A DNA stretch of 64,000 nucleotides from PGZG01 sp040235405 (GTDB taxonomy: Bacteria > Pseudomonadota > Gammaproteobacteria > Pseudomonadales > Alcanivoracaceae): NCBI GenBank assembly GCA_040235405.1, contig JBECKT010000051.1:1-64000 (forward strand), read 5' to 3'. Below are positions 26,819 to 37,658 of the stretch, in pieces. Within the stretch, counting starts at the first letter, position 1, and the number at the start of each line of letters is the position of its first letter. Below the pieces are notes generated by a model. That model worked only from the letters and a program-made list of their open reading frames with translations. It searched no databases and was not told the origin of the DNA. The translations under genes were made by a program, and so were the position numbers.

Positions 26819-27451
26819 ATGCCATCAATTCGTATTGCCCGGGATGACCCGCGTGCCATCCATAGTCGCGGCATTGTCGTCCTCAAACCCGCCCATCCCA
26901 TGATCCGCAAGTTGAAACGCGACCTGCCCACGCCTTGTATCCACGGCGACAAGGTCTGGGACTCAAGCTGGCTGCTGATGGATGAGCTCAGACGCAATCC
27001 GCCTCCGGCCGGTGCCACTCTGATGGATCTCGGTTGCGGCTGGGGGCCACTGAGCATGTTCGCGGCAAAACGATTGAAGCAACAGGTAATCGGTGTCGAT
27101 GCGGACGACGGTGTGTTCCCGTATCTGCACCTCCATGCCGAGCTCAACGGCGTCAGCATCGACACCCGTCAACGCCGCTTCGAGAAGCTTCGCGGCAAGG
27201 AACTGGGCACCGTCAACACCCTTGCCGGCGCGGACATCTGCTTCTGGGACGAGTTAGCCCCCATTCTGTTCAACCTGATCCGCCGGGCGCTGAAATCCGG
27301 CGTCAACCGTGTTCTGGTCGCAGACCCGGGCCGGGATCCGTTTTACCAGCTGGCCGAGCGCTGCGAAAAAGCCTTTAACTCCCGGGTCGTTGAACGCACT
27401 ACCTCAACACCGAAAGCGGCAGTGGCGGACCTGCTTATCGTCGAGGCCTGA
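26819..27451 (+). CDS. Class I SAM-dependent methyltransferase
   Basis: Protein of 210 residues with motif I MDLGCGWGPLSMFAAKR and acidic strand-2 end GVDADDG, followed by a WDELAP segment in the position of motif IV. The pattern (VWDSSWLLMDEL upstream of motif I) resembles protein-lysine methyltransferase-like (METTL21/NNT1-type) proteins. The target cannot be told from the sequence. The stop overlaps the ATG of the following rluA by one base. Confidence 0.8.
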   Translation: MPSIRIARDDPRAIHSRGIVVLKPAHPMIRKLKRDLPTPCIHGDKVWDSSWLLMDELRRNPPPAGATLMDLGCGWGPLSMFAAKRLKQQVIGVDADDGVFPYLHLHAELNGVSIDTRQRRFEKLRGKELGTVNTLAGADICFWDELAPILFNLIRRALKSGVNRVLVADPGRDPFYQLAERCEKAFNSRVVERTTSTPKAAVADLLIVEA

Positions 27452-28119
27452 TGGACCCGCGTCCTGTTCACCTGCCGCCACCCTGCACTGAGCCGCTGCA
27501 GATACTGCATGCGGACAAAACCCTGGTGATCGTCAACAAGCCTGCATTTCTGCTATCCGTGCCGGGCCGTGGCCCACTCAAGCAGGATTGTGTGCAGCAT
27601 CGACTAGCCGGCCAGTACGATGACATCCGCCTGATTCACCGCCTTGATCTGGACACCTCCGGACTGATGGTGTTCGCCCGCGGCGCCGACGCGCAGAAAT
27701 TCATCGCCCGTCATTTCCAGGAGCGCCGGGTTAAAAAGGAATATCACGCCCGCGTTGCCGGCCTGGTAAAGCAGGATGAGGGTGAGGTAGAGCTGCCCAT
27801 CATTACCGACTGGGCCAATCGGCCACGACAGAAAATCAGCCAGGACGGAAAATGGGCCCTGACCCGTTACCGCGTCCTGCAGCGGGATCCGGACAGCGAC
27901 AGCACGCTGGTATCGCTGGAGCCCTTCACCGGCCGCTCGCATCAGTTGCGCATCCATATGCGTGAACTGGGCCATCCCATTCTCGGCTGTGATCTGTATG
28001 CGCCGGAGGCGATCATGGCCCGCTCTCCGCGGCTGCTGCTGCATGCCTGCAGGCTTGGCCTGACACACCCGGCTTCCGGTGAATGGCAGGTCTACCAATG
28101 CCCACCGCCATTCGCCTGA
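27451..28119 (+). CDS. rluA: RluA, rRNA/tRNA pseudouridine synthase
   Basis: Pseudouridine synthase of 222 residues. The catalytic Asp lies in HRLDLDTSGLMVFA; further family motifs are KPAFLLSVPGRG, LPIITDWANRPRQK and TGRSHQLRIHM. There is no N-terminal S4 domain. The length and the WxNRPxQK segment match E. coli RluA, which modifies 23S rRNA U746 and tRNA U32. Coupled to the methyltransferase gene upstream (TGATG). Confidence 0.92.
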   Translation: MDPRPVHLPPPCTEPLQILHADKTLVIVNKPAFLLSVPGRGPLKQDCVQHRLAGQYDDIRLIHRLDLDTSGLMVFARGADAQKFIARHFQERRVKKEYHARVAGLVKQDEGEVELPIITDWANRPRQKISQDGKWALTRYRVLQRDPDSDSTLVSLEPFTGRSHQLRIHMRELGHPILGCDLYAPEAIMARSPRLLLHACRLGLTHPASGEWQVYQCPPPFA

Positions 28120-28168
28120 GCTCCCACTGCATGCCGAATACCGCTACCATCAGCCACTCTGACGTACG

Positions 28169-29848
28169 ATGGAACAGGTTATGAGTATTCTTGACACCGG
28201 TCGCGACCTGCGTCGCCTTAATGAACTGACTGGAATTTTGCTCAAGTACGGATTCGGCGACATGATCCGCCGGCTTGGCATGGCAGCGCCGTTCGAGCAG
28301 GCCGGCAAACTGATGCGGCAATCGGTCGACCGCGACATGCTGACCATGGAACCGGGCGAGCGGCTGCGGCGGGCGCTGGAAGAAATGGGCCCGACCTTCG
28401 TCAAACTCGGGCAGATTCTTGCCACCCGGGTCGACCTGTTCCCGATGGACTGGATCGAGCAGTTTGAAAAGCTGCAGGATAATGCCCGCGCCCTGCCGTA
28501 CGAAAAACTGTTGCCGAAAATTGAAAAAAGTCTTGGCAAACCGGTCGACAAGGTTTTCATCAGCATCGACCCGAAACCCATCGGCGTTGCGTCCATTGCC
28601 CAGGTTCACCGGGCGGTGACCCGCAATGGTGAGCAGGTAGTACTCAAGATACAGAAGCCCGGCATCCGCTCACGCATTGAATCGGACCTGCGGTTACTCG
28701 ATCAGGCCGCCAAGCTGGCCGCCGACAACTCAATTGAACTGCGCCGCTACCGGCCGGTGGATCTGGTCCGTGAATTTGAACGCTCGCTGACCCGCGAGCT
28801 CGATTTCACCAGCGAATCCCGCAACGCTGACCGCATCCGCCAGAATATGAAAAGCCTTAAATGGCTGGTAGTTCCAAAAGTGTACTGGGAATACACCTCC
28901 GCCGCGCTGTCGGTACAGGAATACATCGAAGGCATTCCGGCGCGGCAGACAGACCGCATCGAGGATGCCGGACTGGATCGCAAGCTGCTCGCCCGCCGCG
29001 GCGCCACCGTCGCCTGGAAAATGGCGCTGGAAGACGGCTTTTTCCATGCCGACCCCCATCCGGGCAATTTCCTGATCCTGCCGCGTAACCGCATTGCCAT
29101 GCTTGACTACGGCATGGTTGGAAAGCTGACCCGCGCCCGCCAGGAACAGATGGTCCAGATCATGAAGTCCGTGGTCATGCAGGAGCCCGAAGGCTGTGCC
29201 TCGGTGCTGGCATCCTGGGCCGATGGCATTCCGGTAAAGTTTGAACAGCTTACTGCGGATATCGAGGACATCGTCACCCGCTACTACGGCATCCCTCTGG
29301 CCGAGCTGGATGCCGCGGCCTTGCTGCTTGATATCACTTCGTTGCTGCGCAACCACGATCTGGTGCTGCCCAGCGACATCGCCCTGCTGATCAAGGCAAT
29401 TATCACGCTGGAAGGATTCGGTCGGGTACTTGACCCTTCTTTCGATGTCATGAGCGAAGCCGAGCCGCTGATCAAACGCATGGTGCGGATTCGCTACAGC
29501 CCCGGCCGGCTGGCCCGCAGCCTCAGCATGCGGGCGCTGGATATGGTCGACAGATTGTATGCACCGCCGCCAGTGCAGGGCAGCCAGCGCAGTGGTACCG
29601 CCGGCGGCGGCATTGATCCACGGCACCTTGAGCGCCTGGTCGGCCGGCTGGAGCGTTCACAGTACCGGCTGGTGCAAACCTCGCTGACAGTTGCCGGCAT
29701 TCTCTGTGGCAGCCTGCTACTGGCCGGCAGAGTGGCACCAACTATCTGGGATATTTCTGTTTTTGGCCTGATGATTCTGCTGTCCAGCGGTACCTGGTCA
29801 ATCTGGATGATGCTGGTGGCACGTCGCCACTTGCGCGAATGGGAGTAG
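28169..29848 (+). CDS. ubiB: UbiB, ubiquinone biosynthesis ABC1-family protein
   Basis: Protein of 559 residues. The ABC1 kinase-like domain has an intact KxGQ motif (KLGQ, residues 79-82), an Ala-rich loop (GVASIAQVHRA), the catalytic FFHADPHPGNF and a DYG variant of DFG. Two C-terminal membrane helices occupy about residues 500-555. It supports ubiquinone biosynthesis, probably by ATP-dependent handling of lipid intermediates. A second Met at 28181 is the likelier start, as it is preceded by AGG whereas the first has no site. Usually ubiB sits next to ubiE and ubiJ; here it does not. Confidence 0.92.
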   Translation: MEQVMSILDTGRDLRRLNELTGILLKYGFGDMIRRLGMAAPFEQAGKLMRQSVDRDMLTMEPGERLRRALEEMGPTFVKLGQILATRVDLFPMDWIEQFEKLQDNARALPYEKLLPKIEKSLGKPVDKVFISIDPKPIGVASIAQVHRAVTRNGEQVVLKIQKPGIRSRIESDLRLLDQAAKLAADNSIELRRYRPVDLVREFERSLTRELDFTSESRNADRIRQNMKSLKWLVVPKVYWEYTSAALSVQEYIEGIPARQTDRIEDAGLDRKLLARRGATVAWKMALEDGFFHADPHPGNFLILPRNRIAMLDYGMVGKLTRARQEQMVQIMKSVVMQEPEGCASVLASWADGIPVKFEQLTADIEDIVTRYYGIPLAELDAAALLLDITSLLRNHDLVLPSDIALLIKAIITLEGFGRVLDPSFDVMSEAEPLIKRMVRIRYSPGRLARSLSMRALDMVDRLYAPPPVQGSQRSGTAGGGIDPRHLERLVGRLERSQYRLVQTSLTVAGILCGSLLLAGRVAPTIWDISVFGLMILLSSGTWSIWMMLVARRHLREWE

Positions 29849-29853
29849 TGACA

Positions 29854-30642
29854 ATGAGAGCTGTTCAATGGATTTCCGCCACTGTGGTCACAGTTGCACT
29901 GGTGGCTTGCGCGACCTCACCGATGGGCCGCCGGCAACTGTTATTGCAGCCGGCCGCGCAGATGGATCAGATGGGCCTGACTGCCTATCAGCAACTCAAG
30001 CAACAAACGCCGCTATCCACCAATCAGAAGCAGATCAGTTATGTTACCTGCATCAGCAGCGCCCTGACTGCAACGCTGGAAAAACAGCAGAACTGGGAGA
30101 TCAACCTGTTTGAAGATCCCACCGCCAATGCTTTTGCCCTGCCAGGCGGCTTCATGGGGGTGCACACCGGTCTGCTCAATGTCGCCACCAATCAGCACCA
30201 GCTCGCTGCCGTGGTCGGTCACGAGATCGGTCACGTACTGGCCCAGCACAGCAATGAACGGGTCTCCATCGAGATGGCCACCAGTACCGGCATGCAACTA
30301 CTGCAGGCTTTAGCGGGAGAACAGACCGCTGAAAAGCAGTTAGTATTTGCGGCACTGGGCATTGGCACCCGGTTCGGCGTCAGCATGCCGTTCAGCCGCA
30401 AGCATGAATCCGAGGCTGACCTGATCGGTCTGGAGATGATGGCCAAAGCCGGCTTTGATCCGCGCCAGGCGGTCACCCTGTGGGAAAACATGCAGGCGGC
30501 TGGCGGCAAGGCACCGCCGGAGTTTCTCTCTACTCACCCGTCCGGCGATACCCGAATCCGTGAGCTCAACAAGCACATGGAAACAGCCTTGCCCTACTAC
30601 CAGCAGGCAGTCGCAAGTGGCCGGGTACCGAAGTGCGGTTAA
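29854..30642 (+). CDS. M48-family metalloprotease lipoprotein
   Basis: Protein of 262 residues with a lipobox (VALVAC), so anchored in the membrane on the periplasmic side. The zinc site is HEIGH, with the third ligand Glu in HESEADLIG. The fold resembles LoiP/YcaL/BepA-type envelope-quality-control proteases without the TPR domain of BepA. The start is the second Met, with GGGAG eight bases upstream; the longer frame would overlap ubiB. Confidence 0.9.
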   Translation: MRAVQWISATVVTVALVACATSPMGRRQLLLQPAAQMDQMGLTAYQQLKQQTPLSTNQKQISYVTCISSALTATLEKQQNWEINLFEDPTANAFALPGGFMGVHTGLLNVATNQHQLAAVVGHEIGHVLAQHSNERVSIEMATSTGMQLLQALAGEQTAEKQLVFAALGIGTRFGVSMPFSRKHESEADLIGLEMMAKAGFDPRQAVTLWENMQAAGGKAPPEFLSTHPSGDTRIRELNKHMETALPYYQQAVASGRVPKCG

Positions 30643-30652
30643 ATCCAGACAG

Positions 30653-30676
30653 CGCTGACCGCCTTAGCGGTCAGCG
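30653..30676. terminator. Hairpin between convergent genes
   Basis: A perfect 10-bp stem (cgctgaccgc at 30653-30662 with gcggtcagcg at 30667-30676) and a CTTA loop. It overlaps the nfuA stop. There is no long T-tract on either strand, so termination may be partial or Rho-assisted. Confidence 0.65.
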
Positions 30677-31264
30677 GAAGTAGGCATTATCACGAACGCT
30701 GTGGTCGGTCTTGTCTCGCACCGCCGACAGCTCCGGAACGCGCTCCTTCAGGGTTTTCTCAACACCGCTCTTCAGCGTCATGTCCACCGCTGAGCAGCCC
30801 TGACAGCCACCACCGAATTCCAGAATGGCAACATTGTCTTCGGTCAGCTCCAGTAGCTGGACGTTGCCACCATGAGCAGCAAGGCTCGGATTGATCTCGG
30901 CGTAAAGGATGTGATTGATGCGCTCTTCCAGAGTCGCATCCGGGCCGATATCCGGCACCCTCGATTTCGGAGCACGAAAGGTCAACTGCCCGCCCATGCT
31001 GTCCTTCTTGAAGTCAATCGAGGCGTCTTCCAGATAGCGGACGCTTTTGCCCTCGATCCAGGCGTGAAAGCCGTCGTAGTCGTAGCGCACGTCACTTTCT
31101 TCCTGCTCGCCCGGCGGGCAGTAGGCCATGCAGCATTCCGCATGGGGCGTTCCGGGCCGCTCGACAAAAATACGCACCCCCATACCCGGCGAGCCCTGAC
31201 GATCAAGCAGATCTCGCAGGTATTCACGGGCGTTTTCGGTAATGCTAATCAGCGGTTCAGTCAT
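30671..31264 (-). CDS. nfuA: NfuA, iron-sulfur cluster carrier
   Basis: Protein of 197 residues. The N-terminal half is a degenerate A-type carrier domain. The C-terminal Nfu domain carries the cluster-binding CxxC (GGGCQGCSAVD). It delivers [4Fe-4S] clusters to client proteins, especially under oxidative stress or iron limitation. Clients could include the large ferredoxin-fusion oxidoreductase later in this window, though nothing links them directly. Confidence 0.96.
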   Translation of the reverse strand: MTEPLISITENAREYLRDLLDRQGSPGMGVRIFVERPGTPHAECCMAYCPPGEQEESDVRYDYDGFHAWIEGKSVRYLEDASIDFKKDSMGGQLTFRAPKSRVPDIGPDATLEERINHILYAEINPSLAAHGGNVQLLELTEDNVAILEFGGGCQGCSAVDMTLKSGVEKTLKERVPELSAVRDKTDHSVRDNAYFR

Positions 31265-31399
31265 GAAACAGCTCTCGACTCGGATTCCCGACTATTTTAG
31301 TCAAGTATTCGAGCCTTGCAATGGCTTTACCCTTCCCTTTCCGGAGCTGATCGCTATCATATCGCCGTAATCCCCTGTGTATCCCGATGGAAGCATGCC

Positions 31400-31618
31400 A
31401 TGAGCGAGCAAACCCCGGACAAGAAACCCAACCTGCTGCAGGTCATAGGCAGTGTGCTGGCCAGCCTGCTTGGGGTCCAGAGCGGCAAGAACCGTGAGCG
31501 TGACTTTCTCAAGGGTGACCCGAAAGACTATATCGGCGTATATGTGGTTCTGGTGGTACTTTTCGTGATCAGCATGATCGTCGTGGTCAATATGGTTATC
31601 TCCTCTGCCGGCAAATAA
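31400..31618 (+). CDS. DUF2970 small membrane protein
   Basis: Protein of 72 residues, starting MSEQTPDKKPNLLQVIGSVL. The conserved VLASLLGVQSGKNRERDF stretch and one C-terminal membrane helix (YVVLVVLFVISMIVVVNMVI) are the DUF2970 pattern. Function unknown. Upstream Met codons in the same frame lie in the nfuA promoter region and are not used. Confidence 0.85.
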   Translation: MSEQTPDKKPNLLQVIGSVLASLLGVQSGKNRERDFLKGDPKDYIGVYVVLVVLFVISMIVVVNMVISSAGK

Positions 31619-31654
31619 GCCGGCACCCGGCATATCCATATAACCGCATCATCC

Positions 31655-31683
31655 TTTCGACCCCTGCCCTTATTTGCTACAGT
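31655..31683 (+). promoter_or_regulatory. Candidate promoter of cysI
   Basis: TTTCGA at 31655-31660, a 17-base spacer and TACAGT at 31678-31683, leaving a leader of about 55 bases before the cysI start. Confidence 0.4.
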
Positions 31684-31745
31684 GCGTCCCCCGGCGCCTG
31701 TGGCGCTCTATTCCCATACAAATTAGCAGGTTACCCAGAGCCTCT

Positions 31746-33390
<1,645 letters not shown>

Positions 33391-33407
<17 letters not shown>

Positions 33408-33885
33408 AGACGGCGCCCTGACCGACAACCACTGGGTGCGGGTGACGCCGGAAGACGATGGCATTCCGGCCCATGGCGATATCATAGTTTCTCTGGCCTG
33501 CTGGCAGGAACAGAAGGAAGCGCTGAAAAATCGTGCTGGCAAGGTGGCAGTGTGCCTGGAACCGGGCCAGGAACCGGTGGAGATTGCTGCTGATCTGGCC
33601 GACCTGCCAATGGTTGCGATCAACTTCCCGGTGTTTGCCGATGGTCGCGGTTATTCCTACGCCCGTGAGCTGCGTACCCGCTACGGTTATCAGGGTGAAA
33701 TTCGGGCGGTGGGTGATGTACTGCAGGATCAGCTGTTCTATATGTGGCGATGCGGTTTCAATGCGTTTGATATTCGTGCCGACCGGGATGCGACGGAAGC
33801 GCTGAAAGGCCTGAATGATTTCACCGTCACCTATCAGGGTGATGCGCGCGATCCGCGGCCGATCTATCGGCGATCGTCAGTTTGA
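33391..33885 (+). CDS. DUF934 protein, sulfite reductase partner
   Basis: Protein of 164 residues starting MAQLIKDGALTDNHWVRV, with AAGGAG seven bases upstream. The NFPVFADGRGYSYARELR segment is the DUF934 core. The family occurs almost only next to cysI or cysH in Proteobacteria and is thought to assist sulfate assimilation; no activity is established. It overlaps the cysI end by 17 bases, so translation is coupled. Confidence 0.92.
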
Positions 33886-33906
33886 TTTGCGCCCGGGCAC
33901 TGCGAG

Positions 33907-35382
33907 TCAGGTTCCACAGAATGTCTTGCAGACTTTCTCGGATGGCTGCGGCGGCCCCATCCACCGGGCGTCTTCATCCGTGACCTGAAACGGGTTGGAG
34001 AGAATCCGGTTCAAGCGATGGAAGTCGGAAAAATCCTGTCGCTCACTGGCCGACTGAATGGCCTGTTCGATACGATGATTACGTGGAATCACGGCAGGAT
34101 TGATGTCCCGCAGAAAGGCAGCGATCTGTTCAGGCGATTGCTGCTCCGCTTGCAGCCGTTGACTCCAGCGCGATGCCCAGTTTTGCCACCCGGAAACATC
34201 CTGAAATAGCGCTCTGGTCTGCGCCGCCTGCAGCGGCGCCAGAACTGCATCCTGCAGGCTACGGAACAGCAGGGTAAAATCCACCGCCTGCTGCGCCATC
34301 CAGCCGAGCAATTCCTCGACCAGCTGCTGATCTCCCGGTTGCGCCGTGCGCAGGCCGATTTTGGCGCGAAACTGCTGCAGCCAGGCAGTATCGTAAATAC
34401 CGACAAAACCCCGAATCACTGCCGTGGCCTGCTCGACCGCCTGGTCCTGATCGTCAGCGATCAGCGGCAACAGAGCTTCGGCAAATCTGGCCATGTTCCA
34501 CTGCGCTACCGCCGGCTGCATCTGGTACGCATAGCGGCCGCCGGTGTCGATGGAGCTGAATACGGTTTCAGGGTGGAAACTGTCCATAAAAGCACAGGGG
34601 CCGTAATCAACGGTTTCGCCGCTGACCAGTACGTTATCGGTATTCATGACCCCATGAATAAAGCCGAGACTCATCCAGCGAGCGATCAGCTCGGCCTGCC
34701 TTTGTACCACCTGCTGCAACAGGGCCATATAGGGTTGGGCGCTGGTAGCCACTTCGGAAAAGTGGCGCTCGATAACGTAGTCCGCCAATATCCTCAGCGA
34801 ATCAAGGTCGCGCCGGGCGGCGAAAAACTCAAAAGTACCCACACGAATATGGCTGGCCGCCACCCGGGTCAGGATTGCGCCCGGCAAGGCCGTGTCCCGG
34901 TAAACGCTTTCTCCGGTGGTTACCGCCGCCAATGCCCGCGTGGTAGGCACGCCCAAGGCATACATCGCCTCGCTGACCAGATACTCACGCAGCACCGGGC
35001 CGAGCGGCGAGCGACCATCCCCGCCTCGCGAGAACGGCGTGGGGCCCGCCCCCTTGAGCTGGATATCCCGTCGTTTCCCATCCGCCACCACTACCTCGCC
35101 CAGTAAAACAGCACGGCCATCACCCAGTCGTGGATTAAAGCCTCCGAACTGATGACCGGCGTAGGCAGTAGCAACCGGTTCTGAGCCGGCCAGCAACTGA
35201 TTGCCGGAAAAAACCTGCGCCAGCTGCTCGGCATTACTGACGTCCCCCTGATACCCTAGTTCAGCAACCAACGACTGGTTAAGCTGAATCAGCACCGGAG
35301 CAGCCACTGCGGTCGGCTCACAGGCCCGGGAGAAAGTTCGGGGCAAACGTGCATAGCTATTATCAAATGCAAAACCGGGCAT
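33907..35382 (-). CDS. selO: SelO, protein AMPylase (YdiU/UPF0061)
   Basis: Pseudokinase-fold protein of 491 residues. Recognisable blocks are YAGHQFGGFNPRLGDGRAVLLGE, IQLKGAGPTPFSRGGDGRSPLG, HGVMNTDNVLVSGETVDYGPCAFMD and the C-terminal NHRIEQAIQ. SelO transfers AMP to protein Ser/Thr/Tyr residues and is linked to oxidative stress. The bacterial enzyme lacks selenocysteine; the C-terminal Cys pair (KVCKTFC) is in the family's redox position. Confidence 0.95.
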   Translation of the reverse strand: MPGFAFDNSYARLPRTFSRACEPTAVAAPVLIQLNQSLVAELGYQGDVSNAEQLAQVFSGNQLLAGSEPVATAYAGHQFGGFNPRLGDGRAVLLGEVVVADGKRRDIQLKGAGPTPFSRGGDGRSPLGPVLREYLVSEAMYALGVPTTRALAAVTTGESVYRDTALPGAILTRVAASHIRVGTFEFFAARRDLDSLRILADYVIERHFSEVATSAQPYMALLQQVVQRQAELIARWMSLGFIHGVMNTDNVLVSGETVDYGPCAFMDSFHPETVFSSIDTGGRYAYQMQPAVAQWNMARFAEALLPLIADDQDQAVEQATAVIRGFVGIYDTAWLQQFRAKIGLRTAQPGDQQLVEELLGWMAQQAVDFTLLFRSLQDAVLAPLQAAQTRALFQDVSGWQNWASRWSQRLQAEQQSPEQIAAFLRDINPAVIPRNHRIEQAIQSASERQDFSDFHRLNRILSNPFQVTDEDARWMGPPQPSEKVCKTFCGT

Positions 35383-35714
35383 CAGAGCCTCATATCAATC
35401 TGGCCGTTCTCAACTCACAGGAAGTCGACTGAGGGCATGATATCACCACGCGCTTGCCGACCGTTCAGAAGGTAAAATATTTGCATAATATGCTTGCCGA
35501 AAAACCACTCTCTGCTCATGTCAATTAGCGGCCATCGGTCAACTGCTACCACTCGTAACCGCCTGAGCCCCCAGCATTTACCATAATAAGAGCTGATAGC
35601 ATATTGCCGCCTTGTAACATGATCCATGCTGGCAGAAAGTTGCCTTTTAACGAGTGCGAAGACGACTTTCAGGCACGATCAGGCACGACCAGGCACGACA
35701 AAGGAGCCGCAGCC
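35383..35714. other. Divergent spacer between selO and the receiver gene
   Basis: Spacer of 332 bases, A/T-richer than its surroundings. It contains TATTAT-like and CATAAT-like boxes (near 35475-35490 and at 35582-35587) but no clean -35/-10 pair, and three tandem decamers directly before the receiver gene. A 70-codon minus-strand frame (35415-35627) has no supporting features. Confidence 0.4.
35670..35699 (+). repeat. Three tandem 10-base repeats upstream of a response-regulator gene
   Basis: Units caggcacgat, caggcacgac, caggcacgac, exactly one helical turn each. They end at the AAGGAG ribosome-binding site of the gene at 35715. They lie in the leader or on a regulator-binding face of the promoter. 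Confidence 0.85.
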
Positions 35715-36182
35715 ATGCATAAGATCATGATTGTTGACGACGAGGAAAACATCCTCAAGGCACTGAGCCGCACTCTGCGCCGTGAAGAAGGCTGGGAAAC
35801 AGAGTGCTACAGCAACGCGGAGGAAGCACTTCGAAGAGCCCGCTCCTGCATCTTCGATGCTGTGATATCCGACTGCAACATGCCGGGCTGCAACGGCATT
35901 GACTTTCTCGCTGAGCTGAGGGAAATCCAGCCCGACGCCTGCCGCATTCTGATAACCGGGATGGTCAACATCGACACCCTGATGCAGGCCATCAATCAGG
36001 CTGGCGCCTTCCGCTTTTTCGCCAAGCCATGGGATGACGAGGCTCTGATGGAGGGAATTCGTGAGGGGCTTCGCTACCGGGATGTGCTGGTGGAGAACCG
36101 CATGCTGGCCGAGAAGGTACGCGATCAACAGGTCGAGCTGGACAGCTACAGAAAGCAGCGTCAGGCATCCGTATCACACTGA
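35715..36182 (+). CDS. Single-domain response regulator
   Basis: Protein of 155 residues. A receiver domain (IMIVDDEENILKALSR; phospho-acceptor Asp in ISDCNMPGCNG; Lys in FFAKPWDDE) is followed by a short helical, probably coiled-coil tail (VLVENRMLAEKVRDQQVELDSYRKQ) and no output domain. The KPWDDE form is that of RpfG/HD-GYP-type receivers. It probably works with the kinase 18 bases downstream. The start has a perfect AAGGAG. Confidence 0.88.
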   Translation: MHKIMIVDDEENILKALSRTLRREEGWETECYSNAEEALRRARSCIFDAVISDCNMPGCNGIDFLAELREIQPDACRILITGMVNIDTLMQAINQAGAFRFFAKPWDDEALMEGIREGLRYRDVLVENRMLAEKVRDQQVELDSYRKQRQASVSH

Positions 36183-36200
36183 ATTAGCGCAGGCACAGAA

Positions 36201-37658
36201 ATGCAGTACATCAAGGATCTGATCTCACCCATCTTCAATGCTGAAGGAGCGGGGGTATACCTGTTCTTCTCAATCATCGTCATGCTGATTGTTATTTTCT
36301 TTCTCTACAAAACCTACCGGGCATCTATCAATGTTGAGGCAAGACTGGCGGAGTTCTCGTCGCTGACCAGTAGCGCCTTCGCCAGCAGACTAAACCTGAT
36401 TGAAGCCAGCGCCGAGGCCTATCATCTTAATCGCCACGCACTCGGGCCACTAGCAAGAATTATTGATGAATACTGCGTCATCACGACCAATGAAGATGGC
36501 ATCATCACTTACTGCAACGACCGTTTCACGGCCCTTTCCGGCACCAGCCAAAAGGCACTGGTCGGCAAGCCCGGGAGCTTCGAGCACCACGTCACAGACA
36601 TACACCACTCCTGGAACGCGACACGATCATTGCTCTCTCCTGACAAGGTATGGCACGGCGAGTTGTGCCTGTCGCTGGAATCCGGACTGCGCTGGCTCGA
36701 CTGCTTCGTATTTCCTCTTGGCTTCATCACCACCGGAGAAAGTGGCTACATCTATTTTGGCACTGACATTACCGTGGTAAAGAAGCAGAACCAGCAGTTG
36801 ATGAATGAAGTTCGCAAGAAAGATGAAGCCATCAGCAAGATGGAGGGCATGCTACTCAATTCGGAGAAGATGGCTTCCCTTGGCGTTATCTCCGCAGGCA
36901 TCGCCCATGAGATCAACAACCCTATCGCCTTTGTGCTCGCCAACATTCGGCAGATCCATAACTATGGCACCAGCATGCGGGCCGTCATTCTGGATCTGCT
37001 CCGCCGCATCCCGGATGACAAGATGGAGAAGGTTCTCAACAGCCTTGAGGACAACCCGATCACTTTCAAACACCTGAACGAAATCATTGATGACTTCCCC
37101 TCTCTTATGGATGAAACCTTCGATGGCATTGACCGGGTCCAGAAAATCATTACGGATCTGAAGTGCTTCTCTAATGAAAGGCCGGATAATTTTACCGACG
37201 TGGATATCCGCAAATGTATCGACCTCTCTCTTAATCTTGCCCGCCATGAGACAAAGGGGAAGATTCGCGTCTCCCGCGATCATCAGGGCAGCACCCCCTC
37301 ATTACTGGGCTCCGAAACCCAGCTATCCCAGGTGTTCCTGAATCTGATCGTCAATGCCTCTCAAGCCATGCCCCAGGGAGGAGACATCCGTATCCACACG
37401 CATTGCGATCAGGACCAGTGCATTATTCAGGTTATAGACACCGGCCCCGGCATCAGCGAGGAAATACAGGAGAATATTTTCGAGCCGTTCTTTACCACCA
37501 AAGCTGCTGGCGAAGGAACCGGGCTGGGTCTGGCAATCTCGCAAGACATTATTCGCCGCCACGGTGGTGAAATTTCCGTACAAAGCCAGCCCGGCCGGGG
37601 CACAACCTTTACGATCTCGCTGCCGATTGGCAAGACCTCACGATCACATGCCGCCTGA
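36201..37658 (+). CDS. PAS-domain sensor histidine kinase
   Basis: Protein of 485 residues. One N-terminal membrane helix (about residues 19-40) is followed by a PAS domain (about 90-195), a coiled coil and a kinase core. The H-box is GIAHEINNPIAFV (His near residue 236). The ATPase domain has an N-box (FLNLIVNASQAM), G1 (DTGPGI) and G2 (GEGTGLGLAI). The NtrB-like HEINNP H-box is typical of kinases that pair with a separate receiver. It sits in an apparent operon with the receiver upstream and a Cys-motif protein downstream. Confidence 0.92.
   Translation: MQYIKDLISPIFNAEGAGVYLFFSIIVMLIVIFFLYKTYRASINVEARLAEFSSLTSSAFASRLNLIEASAEAYHLNRHALGPLARIIDEYCVITTNEDGIITYCNDRFTALSGTSQKALVGKPGSFEHHVTDIHHSWNATRSLLSPDKVWHGELCLSLESGLRWLDCFVFPLGFITTGESGYIYFGTDITVVKKQNQQLMNEVRKKDEAISKMEGMLLNSEKMASLGVISAGIAHEINNPIAFVLANIRQIHNYGTSMRAVILDLLRRIPDDKMEKVLNSLEDNPITFKHLNEIIDDFPSLMDETFDGIDRVQKIITDLKCFSNERPDNFTDVDIRKCIDLSLNLARHETKGKIRVSRDHQGSTPSLLGSETQLSQVFLNLIVNASQAMPQGGDIRIHTHCDQDQCIIQVIDTGPGISEEIQENIFEPFFTTKAAGEGTGLGLAISQDIIRRHGGEISVQSQPGRGTTFTISLPIGKTSRSHAA

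Noticed and set aside
35415..35627. A 70-codon minus-strand frame upstream of selO
   Set aside because: Unusual composition, no ribosome-binding site, and it lies in what looks like promoter DNA.
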